From Candidatus Eiseniibacteriota bacterium (GTDB lineage: Bacteria > Eisenbacteria > RBG-16-71-46 > JAFGJU01): a stretch of DNA of 58,841 nucleotides. Below, one piece after another: positions 1 through 8,279 of the stretch (the stretch's first letter is position 1; each line of letters starts with the position of its first letter). The notes beneath the pieces are model-generated. The model was not told where the DNA came from, searched no databases, and saw only the letters and a list, made by a program, of their open reading frames with translations. The DNA lies in the NCBI GenBank assembly GCA_020349905.1, contig CP070702.1, positions 804,833 to 863,673 on the forward strand, written 5' to 3'. The position numbers and the translations under genes were made by a program.

Positions 1-97
1 TTACTAAAAGTTACCCGCCACGCTAATGGGTTTCACCGAATTCAATATGCCCTAAACCACCACACCCTCAAGTTCGCTCTTGTTTCCCACGCCCGTG
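1..97. other. Atypical left-end segment, not matching pnp
   Basis: The first 60 bases contain 26 G or C, clearly poorer than the GC-rich DNA that follows. The pnp reading frame has a stop at 53-55, and recognisable PNPase sequence begins only near position 100. The N-terminal PNPase core that should occupy this stretch is missing. Frame 1 stays open across the segment but I recognise no protein in it. It could be an assembly chimera, a cloning junction or a real rearrangement or insertion edge. Confidence 0.5.
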
Positions 98-622
98 GAA
101 AGGGCCCACGACGCGAGGTCGTTCGTGCTGGACGCGATGGACAGGAGCATCTCTGCGCCCAGGCCCCAGCTATCTCCCTACGCTCCCAGAATAACCGTAA
201 TCCAGATAGACCAGGACAAGATCAGAGACGTGATCGGTCCCGGTGGAAGGGTGATAAAGAAGATAACCGAGGAAACCGGGGCCCTTGTGAACATCGAGGA
301 TTCCGGTGAAGTCAAGATCGCTTCCTACGATGCCGCCAACGGGGAGAAGGCCCTCATGATGATCAGGAACCTGACAGAGGACCCCGAGATAGGACGCATC
401 TACAAGGGGACGGTCAAGCGAGTCGTTCCGTTCGGTGCTTTCGTGGAGATTCTGCCGGGCCGCGACGGCTTGGTACATATCTCTGAGCTTGAGCATCGCA
501 GGGTGGCGAAGGTAGAGGACGTGCTGAGAGAGGGAGACACCGCCGTAGTAAAGGTCATCGGCATCGACCGGGAAGGGAAAATCAAGCTGAGCAGGAAGGC
601 CGCTCTTGACGCCAAGGACTGA
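80..622 (+). CDS. pnp: Polynucleotide phosphorylase, C-terminal fragment (KH + S1)
   Basis: This is the 3' part of PNPase, the phosphorolytic 3'-5' exoribonuclease of RNA decay. The fragment is 180 residues against about 700 for a full enzyme. Residues about 38-97 form a KH RNA-binding domain with the GPGG loop (DVIGPGGRVIKKI). Residues about 100-178 form an S1 domain (GAFVEILPGRDGLVHISEL). Both RNase PH-like catalytic domains are absent. Homology starts around residue 8, so the TTG at 80 is only a formal start, and the true gene continued upstream before the unrelated-looking bases at 1-97. The M16 peptidase follows after 27 bp, a familiar pnp neighbourhood. Confidence 0.9.
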   Translation: MFPTPVERAHDARSFVLDAMDRSISAPRPQLSPYAPRITVIQIDQDKIRDVIGPGGRVIKKITEETGALVNIEDSGEVKIASYDAANGEKALMMIRNLTEDPEIGRIYKGTVKRVVPFGAFVEILPGRDGLVHISELEHRRVAKVEDVLREGDTAVVKVIGIDREGKIKLSRKAALDAKD

Positions 623-649
623 AGCGGTCGCGCGTGAGGGAGAAGCCGC

Positions 650-1909
650 ATGACGGAAGGCGTTTTCCACAGAGACCTCATTGACGGAGGCCTCACGGTC
701 GTGGGCGAGGAGGTCCCGGGCGTGAGGTCCGTTTCCATCGGAATCTGGATCCGTTCGGGTTCCAGGCACGAGAAGGCTGACCAGAGCGGGCTCTCGCATT
801 TCATCGAGCACATGGCTTTCAAAGGGACCGCCAAGCGTAACGCCCTCGAGATTGCCAGGAGTCTTGAATGCGTCGGCGGCCACCTGGACGCCTTCGCTAC
901 GCGGGAGTTCACGTGCTTCTACGCCAGGGTTCTCGACGAACATCTCCCGCTGGCCGTCGAAGTGCTCTCGGATATAGTCTGCCACTCGCTCTTTGACGGC
1001 GACGAGATCGAGAAGGAGAAGCGTGTCGTCTTAGACGAGATAAGGCAATTCGAGGACACTCCCGATGACCAGATCCACGACCTCTTTTCTGCGGCGATAT
1101 GGAAGGGCCATCCTCTTGGTCGCTCCGTTCTCGGAGCGAGGGAAACCGTGAGCTCCTTCAAGAGGGCGGACGTCGTAAGCTTCTTCGACACGAATTATGT
1201 ATCTCCGAACATCATCGTCTCCGTGGCCGGAAGGTTCGACCACGGCGAGCTTCTGCGGCTCCTGGAAGATAGCTTCTCGCGGCCTCACGGTGCCCGGTCG
1301 GAGGAAGCCGTTCCCGTCCCCGGCTACAACAGGCAGATTCAAGTTCACGACCGTGACCTCTCGCAGGAATACGTCTGTCTGGGAACGCGGGGATTCTCTT
1401 ACGGCCACGAGCTACGCTTCCCCCTGCTTGTGCTGAATGTCTCTCTGGGAGGCGGGATGAGCTCCCGGCTCTTTCAGAAAGTGAGAGAGAGGGAGGGGTT
1501 GGCCTACGCCGTCTATTCCTACGCCGACTTCATGAAGGACTCGGGGCTGTTTTGCGCCTTCATGGGCGTGGCTCCGGATTCGACACCGAAGGCCCTGCGC
1601 GTGGTGCTCGACGAGTTCGCCGCCGTGAGGGAATTGGGTCTGAGTCGCGATGAAATGAAGAGCGCGAAGGCCCAGCTCAAGGGGTCCCTTATTCTGGGAC
1701 TGGAGAGCATGAGCAACAGGATGACGCGGTTGGCGAAGTCCGAGATCTACTGGGGCAGATACGTCTCTCTCGACGAAGTAGTGTCCATGATCGAGGGAGT
1801 GGACTCGGAAGCAGTCTCACGGGCCGCCCAGGCCGTGCTGAGACCGGAGAAGCTCTCCGTGGTGGCACTTGGCCCTTGCCCGGAGAAGGACCTGACCGGG
1901 CTGTTGTGA
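650..1909 (+). CDS. M16 family zinc peptidase (pitrilysin/insulinase-like)
   Basis: A 419-residue, two-lobed zinc metallopeptidase of the mitochondrial-processing-peptidase-like bacterial type. The inverted zinc motif HFIEH is at residues 50-54. Glu130 (VLDEIRQFEDTPDD) lies 76 residues after the first His, as expected for the third ligand. The C-terminal lobe has the family stretch GGGMSSRLFQ followed by REREGLAYAVYSY. Length is normal. The ATG at 650 follows GGGAGAAG at good spacing. It sits 27 bp after pnp, so co-transcription is likely. The gene ends 3 bp from the stop of the opposing aminotransferase. The substrate is unknown, as for most relatives next to pnp. Confidence 0.93.
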   Translation: MTEGVFHRDLIDGGLTVVGEEVPGVRSVSIGIWIRSGSRHEKADQSGLSHFIEHMAFKGTAKRNALEIARSLECVGGHLDAFATREFTCFYARVLDEHLPLAVEVLSDIVCHSLFDGDEIEKEKRVVLDEIRQFEDTPDDQIHDLFSAAIWKGHPLGRSVLGARETVSSFKRADVVSFFDTNYVSPNIIVSVAGRFDHGELLRLLEDSFSRPHGARSEEAVPVPGYNRQIQVHDRDLSQEYVCLGTRGFSYGHELRFPLLVLNVSLGGGMSSRLFQKVREREGLAYAVYSYADFMKDSGLFCAFMGVAPDSTPKALRVVLDEFAAVRELGLSRDEMKSAKAQLKGSLILGLESMSNRMTRLAKSEIYWGRYVSLDEVVSMIEGVDSEAVSRAAQAVLRPEKLSVVALGPCPEKDLTGLL

Positions 1910-1912
1910 CTC

Positions 1913-3094
1913 TCAGTAAGTGAATCCTGCCTCTCTGATTCTCTTCACGGTCTCGACTAGCCGTTCCTCACTGACCGTGAGAGATATCCTCACGTATCCT
2001 TCGCCGTATTTCCCGAAGCCAATGCCGGGGGCCACCACGACCCCGGTCTTCTCCAGCAGGTCACCCGTGAATTCCGCGGACGAGGCATAGGAGCGCGGGA
2101 TCTTCAGCCACACGTACATCGTCGCCGAAGGGGGCCTGACGTCCCACCCGTTCTTCCGAAGCCCGCCCAGAAGTACGTCTCTCCTCTTTCGGTACACGTC
2201 GGAAACGGCCGCGGTGAGAGCTTCGGAATCCTCCAGGGCCGCCATCCCGGCCCGCTGCACCGCCATGAAGACTCCGAAGTCCATGTTCGTCTTTATCTTG
2301 AGAAGATTGCCGACCGCGGTCTTGTTTCCGCATGCGAAGCCCAGTCTCCAGCCCTGCATGCTGAAGGACTTAGAGAACGAGTGAAACTCGATGGACGTCT
2401 CCTTGTTCCGGTCGAACTCCAGAAAGCTTCTGGCTCTGAACTTGCTGTCCAGGGAGAGATCGCAGTAGGCAATGTCCGACATGACAAAGATGTCGTTCTC
2501 GAGCGCGAACTTCCTGAGGCGTTCGTAGAAATCGTCAGTGGCAACGGCGCCGGTGGGGTTGTTGGGATAGTTCACGAGTATCAACTTGGCACGTTTCACA
2601 ACTTCTGCCGGGATATCCTCGAGCCGGGGCAGGAAGTCGTTCTCTTCGAGGAGAGGGACTTCGTAGATGGAGGCCTGTGCGACGGTCGCCGCTCCCAGGT
2701 AAGCGGGATAGCAGGGCGATGCGATGAGTATGGTGTCCCCGGCGTTCAGATGCGCCATCATGAACTTGGCGAGTCCCTCTTTGGAACCTATGAGCGGCAG
2801 AACCTCGGAACCGGGTTCAAGTGATACGTTGAAGCGTTTCGAATACCACCGGGCGATGGCAGCCTTGAACTCGGGAAGCCCGGCGAAGGACGGGTAGCGG
2901 TGATTTTCCCTGGTGACGTCATCCAGGCTGTCGTGCAGGGCCCGGATCACCTTCTCCGGGGGCCTGAGATCCGGGTTGCCGACCCCCAGGTCTATGACGT
3001 CGACGCCCTGTTCAAGCTTGCGGTCTCTGGCCGCAAACACCTCGGCCAGTATGTAAGGGGGGAGGCTCCTTATCTTGTCGGCTGCTTCGAGCAT
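1913..3094 (-). CDS. LL-diaminopimelate/aspartate-type aminotransferase (class I/II)
   Basis: A PLP aminotransferase of fold type I, 393 residues, closest in pattern to DapL-type LL-diaminopimelate aminotransferases (LPPYILAEV, DVIDLGVGNPDLRPP near the N terminus). Visible active-site features are NYPNNPTG (175-182), SDIAY with Asp207 and Tyr210, and the Schiff-base Lys242 in SFSKSFSMQGWR. A C-terminal GYVRIS supplies the carboxylate-binding Arg. DapL would make LL-DAP for lysine and peptidoglycan, and lysC lies elsewhere in the window. The ATG at 3094 has GGAGAG upstream. ATG 3127 is an alternative. The frame extends to 3295 but that extension shows no homology. An aspartate or alanine aminotransferase role cannot be excluded. 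Confidence 0.82.
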   Translation of the reverse strand: MLEAADKIRSLPPYILAEVFAARDRKLEQGVDVIDLGVGNPDLRPPEKVIRALHDSLDDVTRENHRYPSFAGLPEFKAAIARWYSKRFNVSLEPGSEVLPLIGSKEGLAKFMMAHLNAGDTILIASPCYPAYLGAATVAQASIYEVPLLEENDFLPRLEDIPAEVVKRAKLILVNYPNNPTGAVATDDFYERLRKFALENDIFVMSDIAYCDLSLDSKFRARSFLEFDRNKETSIEFHSFSKSFSMQGWRLGFACGNKTAVGNLLKIKTNMDFGVFMAVQRAGMAALEDSEALTAAVSDVYRKRRDVLLGGLRKNGWDVRPPSATMYVWLKIPRSYASSAEFTGDLLEKTGVVVAPGIGFGKYGEGYVRISLTVSEERLVETVKRIREAGFTY

Positions 3095-3241
3095 AAGACT
3101 CTCCGTTGGAAGGAGTGAACGCTTCATCGGAAGTGCACTCCAGAATAGCACGAAGTACGGACAGGTGAAAGAAGTTTCGCGGCTGGCAGCGCTGGAGGGC
3201 TCCGTGGCGTGACTCGTGACGCCGGAGATGGTCATTGCGCC

Positions 3242-3270
3242 TTGACTGGAGGGCTCGCTTGCACTATGTT
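3242..3270 (+). promoter_or_regulatory. Sigma70-type promoter for the WecG/TagA gene
   Basis: TTGACT (3242-3247), a 17-bp spacer, then TATGTT (3265-3270). Predicted transcription starts near 3277, about 50 nt before the GTG at 3328. This argues against translation from the longer open frame beginning at 3235. Confidence 0.55.
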
Positions 3271-3327
3271 GTACTCTATTCGCTCTGTCTCTCATGCACA
3301 GTCTGCCCCGCCATCAGGGATTCTCAC

Positions 3328-4119
3328 GTGAAAGAATCTGTCACAGTCCTCGGAGTCACCATCCACAACGTCACGGCCAGTGAAGCGATCGAGGCGGTCG
3401 ATGCCTTTGTCTCCGAGGGAAAGCCGCACAAGATAATCGTCGCCAATGCGGCGAAACTGGTGAAGGCGCAGAAAGACCCCGAGCTGCTCGATGCCCTGCG
3501 TACTTCAGACCTGGTGACCGCGGACGGCATCTCCATCGTCTTCGGGGCGCGACTCTTCGGAGTGAAGCTGGTCGAGAGAGTCACGGGCTCGGAGCATCTG
3601 CTGCCTCTCTCATGCAGGCTTGCCGCCGAGAAGGGATACTCGGTGTTCTTACTGGGCGCGGGGCCGGGAGTGGCCGACAAAGCCGCCGCCATCCTCGAAC
3701 GGGAATGCCCGGGGCTGAATGTGGCCGGCACGCATTCACCGGGCTACAACGTTCTGAGGGACGAGCGGGAGACGGAGTGTGCCGTCGACGCAGTGCGAAA
3801 GGCCTCGCCGGACATTCTTTTCGTGGCACTTGGCACCCCCAAACAGGAGAAGTGGATCTCGAGGAATCTGGAGAAACTGGGTGTTCCTGTGTGCATGGGT
3901 GTGGGAGCCACGCTGGACTTCGTGGCCGGCGTTACGAGGCGTCCTCCTGCCTGGGTGCACGATGTGGGCTTCGCCTGGCTCTACCGGCTGCTTCACGAAC
4001 CCGCCCGTCTCTGGAGAAGAAACTTGGAGGGTGTGGTCTTCATGGGGCTCGTACTGAGGGAGCGACTCCTCGGCAGAGAGCGCGGAGACAGGGCGCGGCA
4101 GAGGGCGAGCGTAAAATAG
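3328..4119 (+). CDS. WecG/TagA/CpsF family glycosyltransferase (GT26)
   Basis: A 263-residue GT26 enzyme. Relatives transfer N-acetylmannosamine or ManNAcA to undecaprenyl-PP-GlcNAc during enterobacterial common antigen, teichoic acid or capsule assembly. Visible motifs are TADG (65-68, with the conserved Asp), FLLGAGPGV (about 107-115) and the signature VALGTPKQEKW (166-176). A basic, amphipathic C-terminal tail (LYRLLHEPARLWRRN) fits peripheral membrane binding. The GTG at 3328 has AGGGA seven bases upstream and lies just after a promoter, so I prefer it over upstream codons. It stands outside the main EPS cluster, convergent with the deoxyhypusine-synthase-like gene. The acceptor and sugar are unknown. 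Confidence 0.9.
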   Translation: MKESVTVLGVTIHNVTASEAIEAVDAFVSEGKPHKIIVANAAKLVKAQKDPELLDALRTSDLVTADGISIVFGARLFGVKLVERVTGSEHLLPLSCRLAAEKGYSVFLLGAGPGVADKAAAILERECPGLNVAGTHSPGYNVLRDERETECAVDAVRKASPDILFVALGTPKQEKWISRNLEKLGVPVCMGVGATLDFVAGVTRRPPAWVHDVGFAWLYRLLHEPARLWRRNLEGVVFMGLVLRERLLGRERGDRARQRASVK

Positions 4120-4171
4120 GCGACAGGCGTCGAGAGAGAGTCAAGGAGTGCAGGAAAGCGTCCTCGTGAGC

Positions 4172-4200
4172 GGCTCGGCCGAGCCTCAAGGACCCTTGAG
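4172..4200. terminator. Possible bidirectional terminator between convergent genes
   Basis: Two adjacent inverted repeats lie between the convergent ends: GGCTCGG/CCGAGCC (4172-4185) and CTCAAGG/CCTTGAG (4185-4191 and 4194-4200). The second overlaps the end of the minus-strand gene. No clear T-run follows on either strand, so the call is weak. Confidence 0.3.
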
Positions 4201-5184
4201 CTTGTGCAGGACAGATGCGACAAGAAGCGGGATCAAGAGCTCGTGGTGCCCCGTTAGCGCTATTCCCACGGACCCCTTCCCGATGCTGGTGGGTCTTTGC
4301 ACGACGTTCTTCAACGGCCTGTAGTGCTGGATCATATCCAGGTTGGCGCTCGTGAAGGGCCAGAGCCTGACGCCCTTGTTTCTGGCCACCGCGACAGCCT
4401 TCAGAAAAACCTCGGGAAGTATGACAGCGGAGCCGACGTTCAGGACGACGCCGTCTCTGATTCGTTCGACTAGAGAAGCGAAGAGCCTGAAGTCTCGCAT
4501 GCTCGTCTCTCCGATGGCCTTCCCCGACGCATGGGCGTGTTGATGCGTCACGTCCGTTCCGATTGCGACATGAACAGTAAGTGGTACGCCCCGGGCCTGG
4601 CAGGACGCGATGAGACTTTTTGCCGCGAACGGAGCGTTTGCTGCAATCAGGGCCTTCCCGAGGGCCTCACCCATTCCTTCCGTCCCCGAGAAGGCGGCCT
4701 CAATCGCTGCACTCATGAAAGCGGCGGTCTCGGCGGTCATGCCGAACGCCCCTTCCTCCAGCGCCTCCTCCACGTCTTCTGACGTTTCTCCCCACATGGC
4801 TATCTCGAGGTCGTGAATGGCGCAGGCTCCGTTCATCGCGAGGCCCGTGACGATGCCGGCCTCGATGAGGTCTACCAGAAGCGGTGAGACTCCCGTCTTC
4901 ACGACGTGCCCGCCCAACATGAAAATCACGTGTTTCCCGCGCCCCTTGGCAGTGACTATCGCCTCCGAAAGTCTTCTGAAGTCCTTCCCGGCAAGTATGT
5001 CGGGGAACAGGTCGCTCACCTGTCCACAGGGCAGAGATCTTCTAAAACCGCACGAGAACTGCTCCACGCTCACCTTGCTCTTCCGGGAAGAGATGGACAC
5101 GATACGGGAACGTGCTCCCGTCCTGCGTGTTCCAGAGCGGCGCGGCATCCCCCGGGCACGGCCACCAGATGACGGTCGGGGCAT
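4186..5184 (-). CDS. Deoxyhypusine synthase-like (DHS family) bacterial protein
   Basis: A 332-residue protein resembling the bacterial branch of the deoxyhypusine synthase family. Visible are GGHVVKTG (91-98), MNGACAIHDLEIAMWGETSEDVEEAL starting near residue 117 (not given in full), and a Rossmann-like C-terminal half. Bacteria lack eIF5A, and members of this branch are generally uncharacterised; some DHS homologues act on polyamines (homospermidine synthase type). The C-terminal catalytic-lysine region of eukaryotic DHS is not obvious to me. The ATG at 5184 has GGAGG five bases upstream, which fixes the start. It follows the DUF3108 gene by 1 bp, so it is the last gene of the minus-strand operon. 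Confidence 0.6.
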   Translation of the reverse strand: MPRPSSGGRARGMPRRSGTRRTGARSRIVSISSRKSKVSVEQFSCGFRRSLPCGQVSDLFPDILAGKDFRRLSEAIVTAKGRGKHVIFMLGGHVVKTGVSPLLVDLIEAGIVTGLAMNGACAIHDLEIAMWGETSEDVEEALEEGAFGMTAETAAFMSAAIEAAFSGTEGMGEALGKALIAANAPFAAKSLIASCQARGVPLTVHVAIGTDVTHQHAHASGKAIGETSMRDFRLFASLVERIRDGVVLNVGSAVILPEVFLKAVAVARNKGVRLWPFTSANLDMIQHYRPLKNVVQRPTSIGKGSVGIALTGHHELLIPLLVASVLHKLKGP

Positions 5185-5185
5185 T

Positions 5186-6085
5186 CTAACCTCCGGGTCC
5201 TACGAAGTTCATGTCGGTCAGGATTGCCGAGATGGAACCCACGGTCACCTTGCTCTTCATAAGCACCGGGATTCTCCTTGCGTCGTCCGTGAGCCAGATG
5301 GTGAGGCGTCCCTTTTGCCTGAAGACGCCCTCGCTCTTCAGAACCGGCTCTATGACGAGACAGTCGAACCTGCCCGCCGGAGTCTTCACGGTCTCCTTGC
5401 CGTGTACTATGACCTCGAGGGGGTAGTTTTTCTTGTCGGCGTGACACGGAAGAGAAACACGTTCACCCACGTTCAACTTCAGAGTTCTGACGTAGTAGAA
5501 TGCAGATAGTATGTCCTGCGTGCAAGAGAGAAACTCCATCTCCGTGCCGTCCGAGTACCTTGCCAGGCCGGCCTCGTGGTCGAATTCCACGTCCGCGTCC
5601 GAACGGTGCTTGCCCTCACGGATTCTCTTCGAGAAGCGTCTGGTTACGAGTCTCTCCCTGTCCATGAACGAATCGACCCGGTCTCTCACCTTGAAGAACA
5701 GCGAGAACAGATTGCTGGATTCGGCCTTCGACACGAGATGGTAACAGGGATGCCCGTCGATGTCTTTCATGCCCTCGACCTGCATGAGGGCATCACCTGC
5801 CTTCACGATACCGTACTGAACGGAGAAGTGAAACCACTCCCCGGCGTTGAAAGGAGCGTTTGCCGGTGAAGGCGTGCACGCATCCAGGGGGACGCTTCGA
5901 GCTTCATCCGGTCCCGGCGAACCCGATGGGGACGACAACGAATCCCCCGGTGCAACGGAGGCCGAGGATACCTGCGACGGTCCCTGTGCGTTCAGGCCGA
6001 ATGCGATCAGGATGGCGGCCATCACGCGGATCCCAAGGAGAAAGAGACAGGGTCTTCGCATCTTGCGTGCTTCGCTCATTGTCAT
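5186..6085 (-). CDS. DUF3108 domain envelope protein with signal peptide
   Basis: A 299-residue exported protein. An N-terminal basic and hydrophobic stretch (MRRPCLFLLGIRVMAAILIA, then FGLNAQG) is a likely signal peptide. A Ser/Pro-rich linker follows, then a beta-rich DUF3108 domain starting at FNAGEWFHFSVQYGIVKAGD. Members are periplasmic and of unknown molecular function. The frame is open to 6184, but the ATG at 6085 places the signal peptide at the N terminus and lies just past the deacetylase stop (6100), with AGG about eight bases upstream. ATG 6079 is an alternative. It is the middle gene of a three-gene minus-strand operon. Confidence 0.75.
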   Translation of the reverse strand: MTMSEARKMRRPCLFLLGIRVMAAILIAFGLNAQGPSQVSSASVAPGDSLSSPSGSPGPDEARSVPLDACTPSPANAPFNAGEWFHFSVQYGIVKAGDALMQVEGMKDIDGHPCYHLVSKAESSNLFSLFFKVRDRVDSFMDRERLVTRRFSKRIREGKHRSDADVEFDHEAGLARYSDGTEMEFLSCTQDILSAFYYVRTLKLNVGERVSLPCHADKKNYPLEVIVHGKETVKTPAGRFDCLVIEPVLKSEGVFRQKGRLTIWLTDDARRIPVLMKSKVTVGSISAILTDMNFVGPGG

Positions 6086-6099
6086 ATTCGAACCTGCTC

Positions 6100-6978
6100 T
6101 CACGATCGCTCCGGGCATCCAGCGGCCGAGCGCCTCCGGGGCTGTCGAAGTAACCCTTTGGCCACAGGTGTTCCCCTGGCGCACCAGTTTATGGCTCGCG
6201 ACTTAAGCCTTTCGACTCCTGCCAGAGGACCTCCTTCCAACTTCCTCACGAGAGAACCGAGAGTGTCTATCCTGTATACGGCCGCTCTTTCTATGCAGTA
6301 GAGGGCATCTACATTCTCTCCACGCCTCTTGAAGAGAGTGAATGCGGCCTCGTACCCCGATTCCCTCGCTACCCTGGCAACAAGAGCATTATAGATGCCA
6401 AACGGATAGGAAAGATATGGTACAGGCTGCGAGAGGCTCCTTTCGATTGTCTCTCGCGACCCCACGAGCTCGCTCCGCAACTCGCTCGTGCCAAGCCGCG
6501 TCAGATCCCTGTGAGTGGCGGAGTGAGAGTAGAACCTGGTGCCACTGGCTGCGGCCGTCTCGATATCCCTCCAGGCGAGATGCTCGAAGCGCCTCCAGCC
6601 GACGTTTACGTCCCAGAGGTTCTCCTTGCCCACGAATTCAGTGACTATGAAAACCGAAGCCGGAACGTCGTAATCTCTCAGAACGGGAAACGCAAAGTCC
6701 TTGAGAGCGAGGTATCCGTCGTCAAAGGTTATGGCCACGCTTCTGGTAGGAAGGAGGGCCTCCGACACGACCTTCTCCAGGGTGACGAAGGAGTAGCCGT
6801 TCTCCTTCAGGAACCTCACGTGCCGCTCGAATTGGCGCGGTGTCACCCACGTTCCCCCGCACTCGAATCGTCTGTCCACCTTGTGATAGAGCAGTATCGG
6901 CAGTCGGGAGCGTTCCTGATTCCTCAAGTCTGGTTCCCTAGCCGTGCCCGCCACTTCAACGTCTCTCTGGCCTGACAA
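6100..6978 (-). CDS. Polysaccharide deacetylase (NodB/CE4 family)
   Basis: A 292-residue CE4 carbohydrate esterase-like protein. Such enzymes remove N-acetyl groups from chitin-like, peptidoglycan or exopolysaccharide chains. Motif 1 TFDDGY (84-89) carries the catalytic base and a metal Asp. Motif 2 SHSATHRDL gives metal ligands His152 and His156. A motif-3-like SYPFGIYN follows around 195. An LLYHKV lead-in at 29-34 is typical of the deacetylase subfamily found with EPS genes. The start is TTG at 6978, supported by GGAGGG six bases upstream. No clear signal peptide is visible. It heads the operon with the DUF3108 and DHS-like genes and is divergent from the Yip1 gene. Confidence 0.88.
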   Translation of the reverse strand: MSGQRDVEVAGTAREPDLRNQERSRLPILLYHKVDRRFECGGTWVTPRQFERHVRFLKENGYSFVTLEKVVSEALLPTRSVAITFDDGYLALKDFAFPVLRDYDVPASVFIVTEFVGKENLWDVNVGWRRFEHLAWRDIETAAASGTRFYSHSATHRDLTRLGTSELRSELVGSRETIERSLSQPVPYLSYPFGIYNALVARVARESGYEAAFTLFKRRGENVDALYCIERAAVYRIDTLGSLVRKLEGGPLAGVERLKSRAINWCARGTPVAKGLLRQPRRRSAAGCPERS

Positions 6979-7208
6979 GTCTGACCCTCCGCGCGCACGA
7001 GGCGCCCGATGTGAGCAGAACCATCGACACCGGTCATCTTTCTCGCCCCCTGCACGGGCGCAGGGCGCCCGACCCGGACAACTTCCCTGTTGAAAGCTGC
7101 GGGCCGCTGTGTAAGCATACCGTACAGAATCGGAACCACTCTAGCACAACACCCGAGGGCAGACAACGGGATACGCGTGGCTGAAGGTGGACCGGCTGAA
7201 AGGTAGCG

Positions 7209-7898
7209 GTGTTCATGGAGAGGCGAATGCAGAACGAGGGCGTTGTCGATGGCGCTGCGAGCGCCGTCGAACAGCAAGAGCGTGCCGGTCCATCCTGGGA
7301 GAGAGACGAGTCGGTGGGCCCGGTGAGAAGACTGTCTGACACTCTCCTGGGTTCGCTCTTCAGTCCCAACGGATTCTTCAAACAGATGCGTCGCACCGGC
7401 GGCTATCTGAGTCCGTTGGTATACGGAATGATTCTGGGAAGTATCTCCACGGTCGTGCCAATAGTGTGGAACGTGCTTCTTGTTTCCCTGAGAGACGTAG
7501 TCCTTGAGTCGCCTGCGGCGCCTCAAATGTTCACGCCCAGCCCGGGGCTCTACGCGTTGCTGGCGGTTCTGAGCCCCATTCTGGTAACGCTGGTCGCGTT
7601 TTTGTGGAGCGGAGTGCTCCACGTCTTGCTTCTGCTGGTGGGCGGGGCCTCGCACGGGTTCCAGGCCACCTTCAGGGTCGTGTGTTATTCCAGGAGTGCT
7701 GGCGTCTGGCACATCGTTCCCTTCGTCGGCCCACTCGTTGGCAGCGTGTGGTACGTGGTTCTTCTGGTCGTCGGGCTGATCCAGGCCCACGAGACCTCTC
7801 TGGGGAGAGCGCTGGCGGCGGTTCTGATCCCGCTGGTCGTGTGGGCCGTTCTTCTGTTTGGCCTGGTCGTGGCAATGAGCACGTTTTCCTTCCTGTAA
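7209..7898 (+). CDS. Yip1-domain integral membrane protein
   Basis: A 229-residue protein with a soluble N-terminal 50 residues and about five hydrophobic helices. The lead-in LLGSLFSPNGFFKQMRRTGG followed by paired helices is typical of bacterial Yip1-domain (PF04893-like) proteins, whose function is unknown. The start is uncertain: GTG 7209 has AAAGGT upstream, ATG 7215 is possible, and ATG 7227 has GGAGAGG very close. A small inverted repeat (TCCTGT/ACAGGA) spans the stop codon at 7891-7908. It lies just before the EPS promoter region and appears transcribed on its own. Confidence 0.7.
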   Translation: MFMERRMQNEGVVDGAASAVEQQERAGPSWERDESVGPVRRLSDTLLGSLFSPNGFFKQMRRTGGYLSPLVYGMILGSISTVVPIVWNVLLVSLRDVVLESPAAPQMFTPSPGLYALLAVLSPILVTLVAFLWSGVLHVLLLLVGGASHGFQATFRVVCYSRSAGVWHIVPFVGPLVGSVWYVVLLVVGLIQAHETSLGRALAAVLIPLVVWAVLLFGLVVAMSTFSFL

Positions 7899-8024
7899 AC
7901 CCACAGGAGAGAGGGAATTCCGGGTGTGGTGGGGTGGAGCGGGGTTTTCCGACCGGCTCCAGACTGGCACCTTGTCGTTAATAGAGTTGGGGGCTTCTGC
8001 AGGCCTTCAGGGGCCAGAAAAGCG

Positions 8025-8053
8025 TTGACTTTTTGTTACTGCGGTGCTATAAT
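8025..8053 (+). promoter_or_regulatory. Strong sigma70 promoter of the EPS locus
   Basis: TTGACT (8025-8030), a 17-bp spacer, then perfect TATAAT (8048-8053). Initiation is expected near 8060. This is the best promoter seen upstream of the EPS genes. Confidence 0.8.
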
Positions 8054-8187
8054 AACTGACGGTTGAGGCTGTGTGGTTTATATCGGGCGAGTCGATGGCT
8101 GCCCTGTTGTGCTAACTGCAGCCAGCTGATGCCACCAACCAGCGGGACCAGGCCCACAGCCAAGCCGGGGGTTGATGCAGGAAGGGT

Positions 8188-8226
8188 CACGGTCAGCTTT
8201 CGTGAACGTGCGGCTGCCGTGTTTTT
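8188..8226 (+). terminator. Leader attenuator-like intrinsic terminator
   Basis: The left arm CACGG-T-CAGC (8188-8197) pairs with GCTG-CCGTG (8213-8221), giving nine base pairs with one bulged T. TTTTT follows immediately at 8222-8226. It lies downstream of the EPS promoter and 54 nt before the first start codon, so it could prematurely stop transcription unless an antiterminating factor or alternative fold intervenes. Confidence 0.5.
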
Positions 8227-8279
8227 CCTACTCGCCGGCCGCCAGCGCACCTTGCTTGTGGTTACTTTGACTTGGCTAG

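Larger units (their letters stand above)
7899..8279 (+). other. EPS upstream region with promoter and long leader
   Basis: This 381-bp gap has no convincing gene. It holds a near-consensus promoter (8025-8053), a 7-bp stem TGGCTGC/GCAGCCA at 8096-8102 and 8118-8124, and a terminator-like hairpin with T5 at 8188-8226. The leader from the predicted start near 8060 to the first EPS gene is about 220 nt. I compared it by eye with common riboswitch cores (c-di-GMP, c-di-AMP, cobalamin) and found no match. Confidence 0.55.

Noticed and set aside
3095-3295. 67-residue N-terminal extension of the aminotransferase
   Set aside because: It has no homology, and it overlaps the opposing promoter at 3242.
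8060-8279. Known riboswitch in the EPS leader (c-di-GMP, c-di-AMP, cobalamin)
   Set aside because: By-eye comparison shows none of the conserved cores; a covariance-model search would be needed to detect divergent forms.
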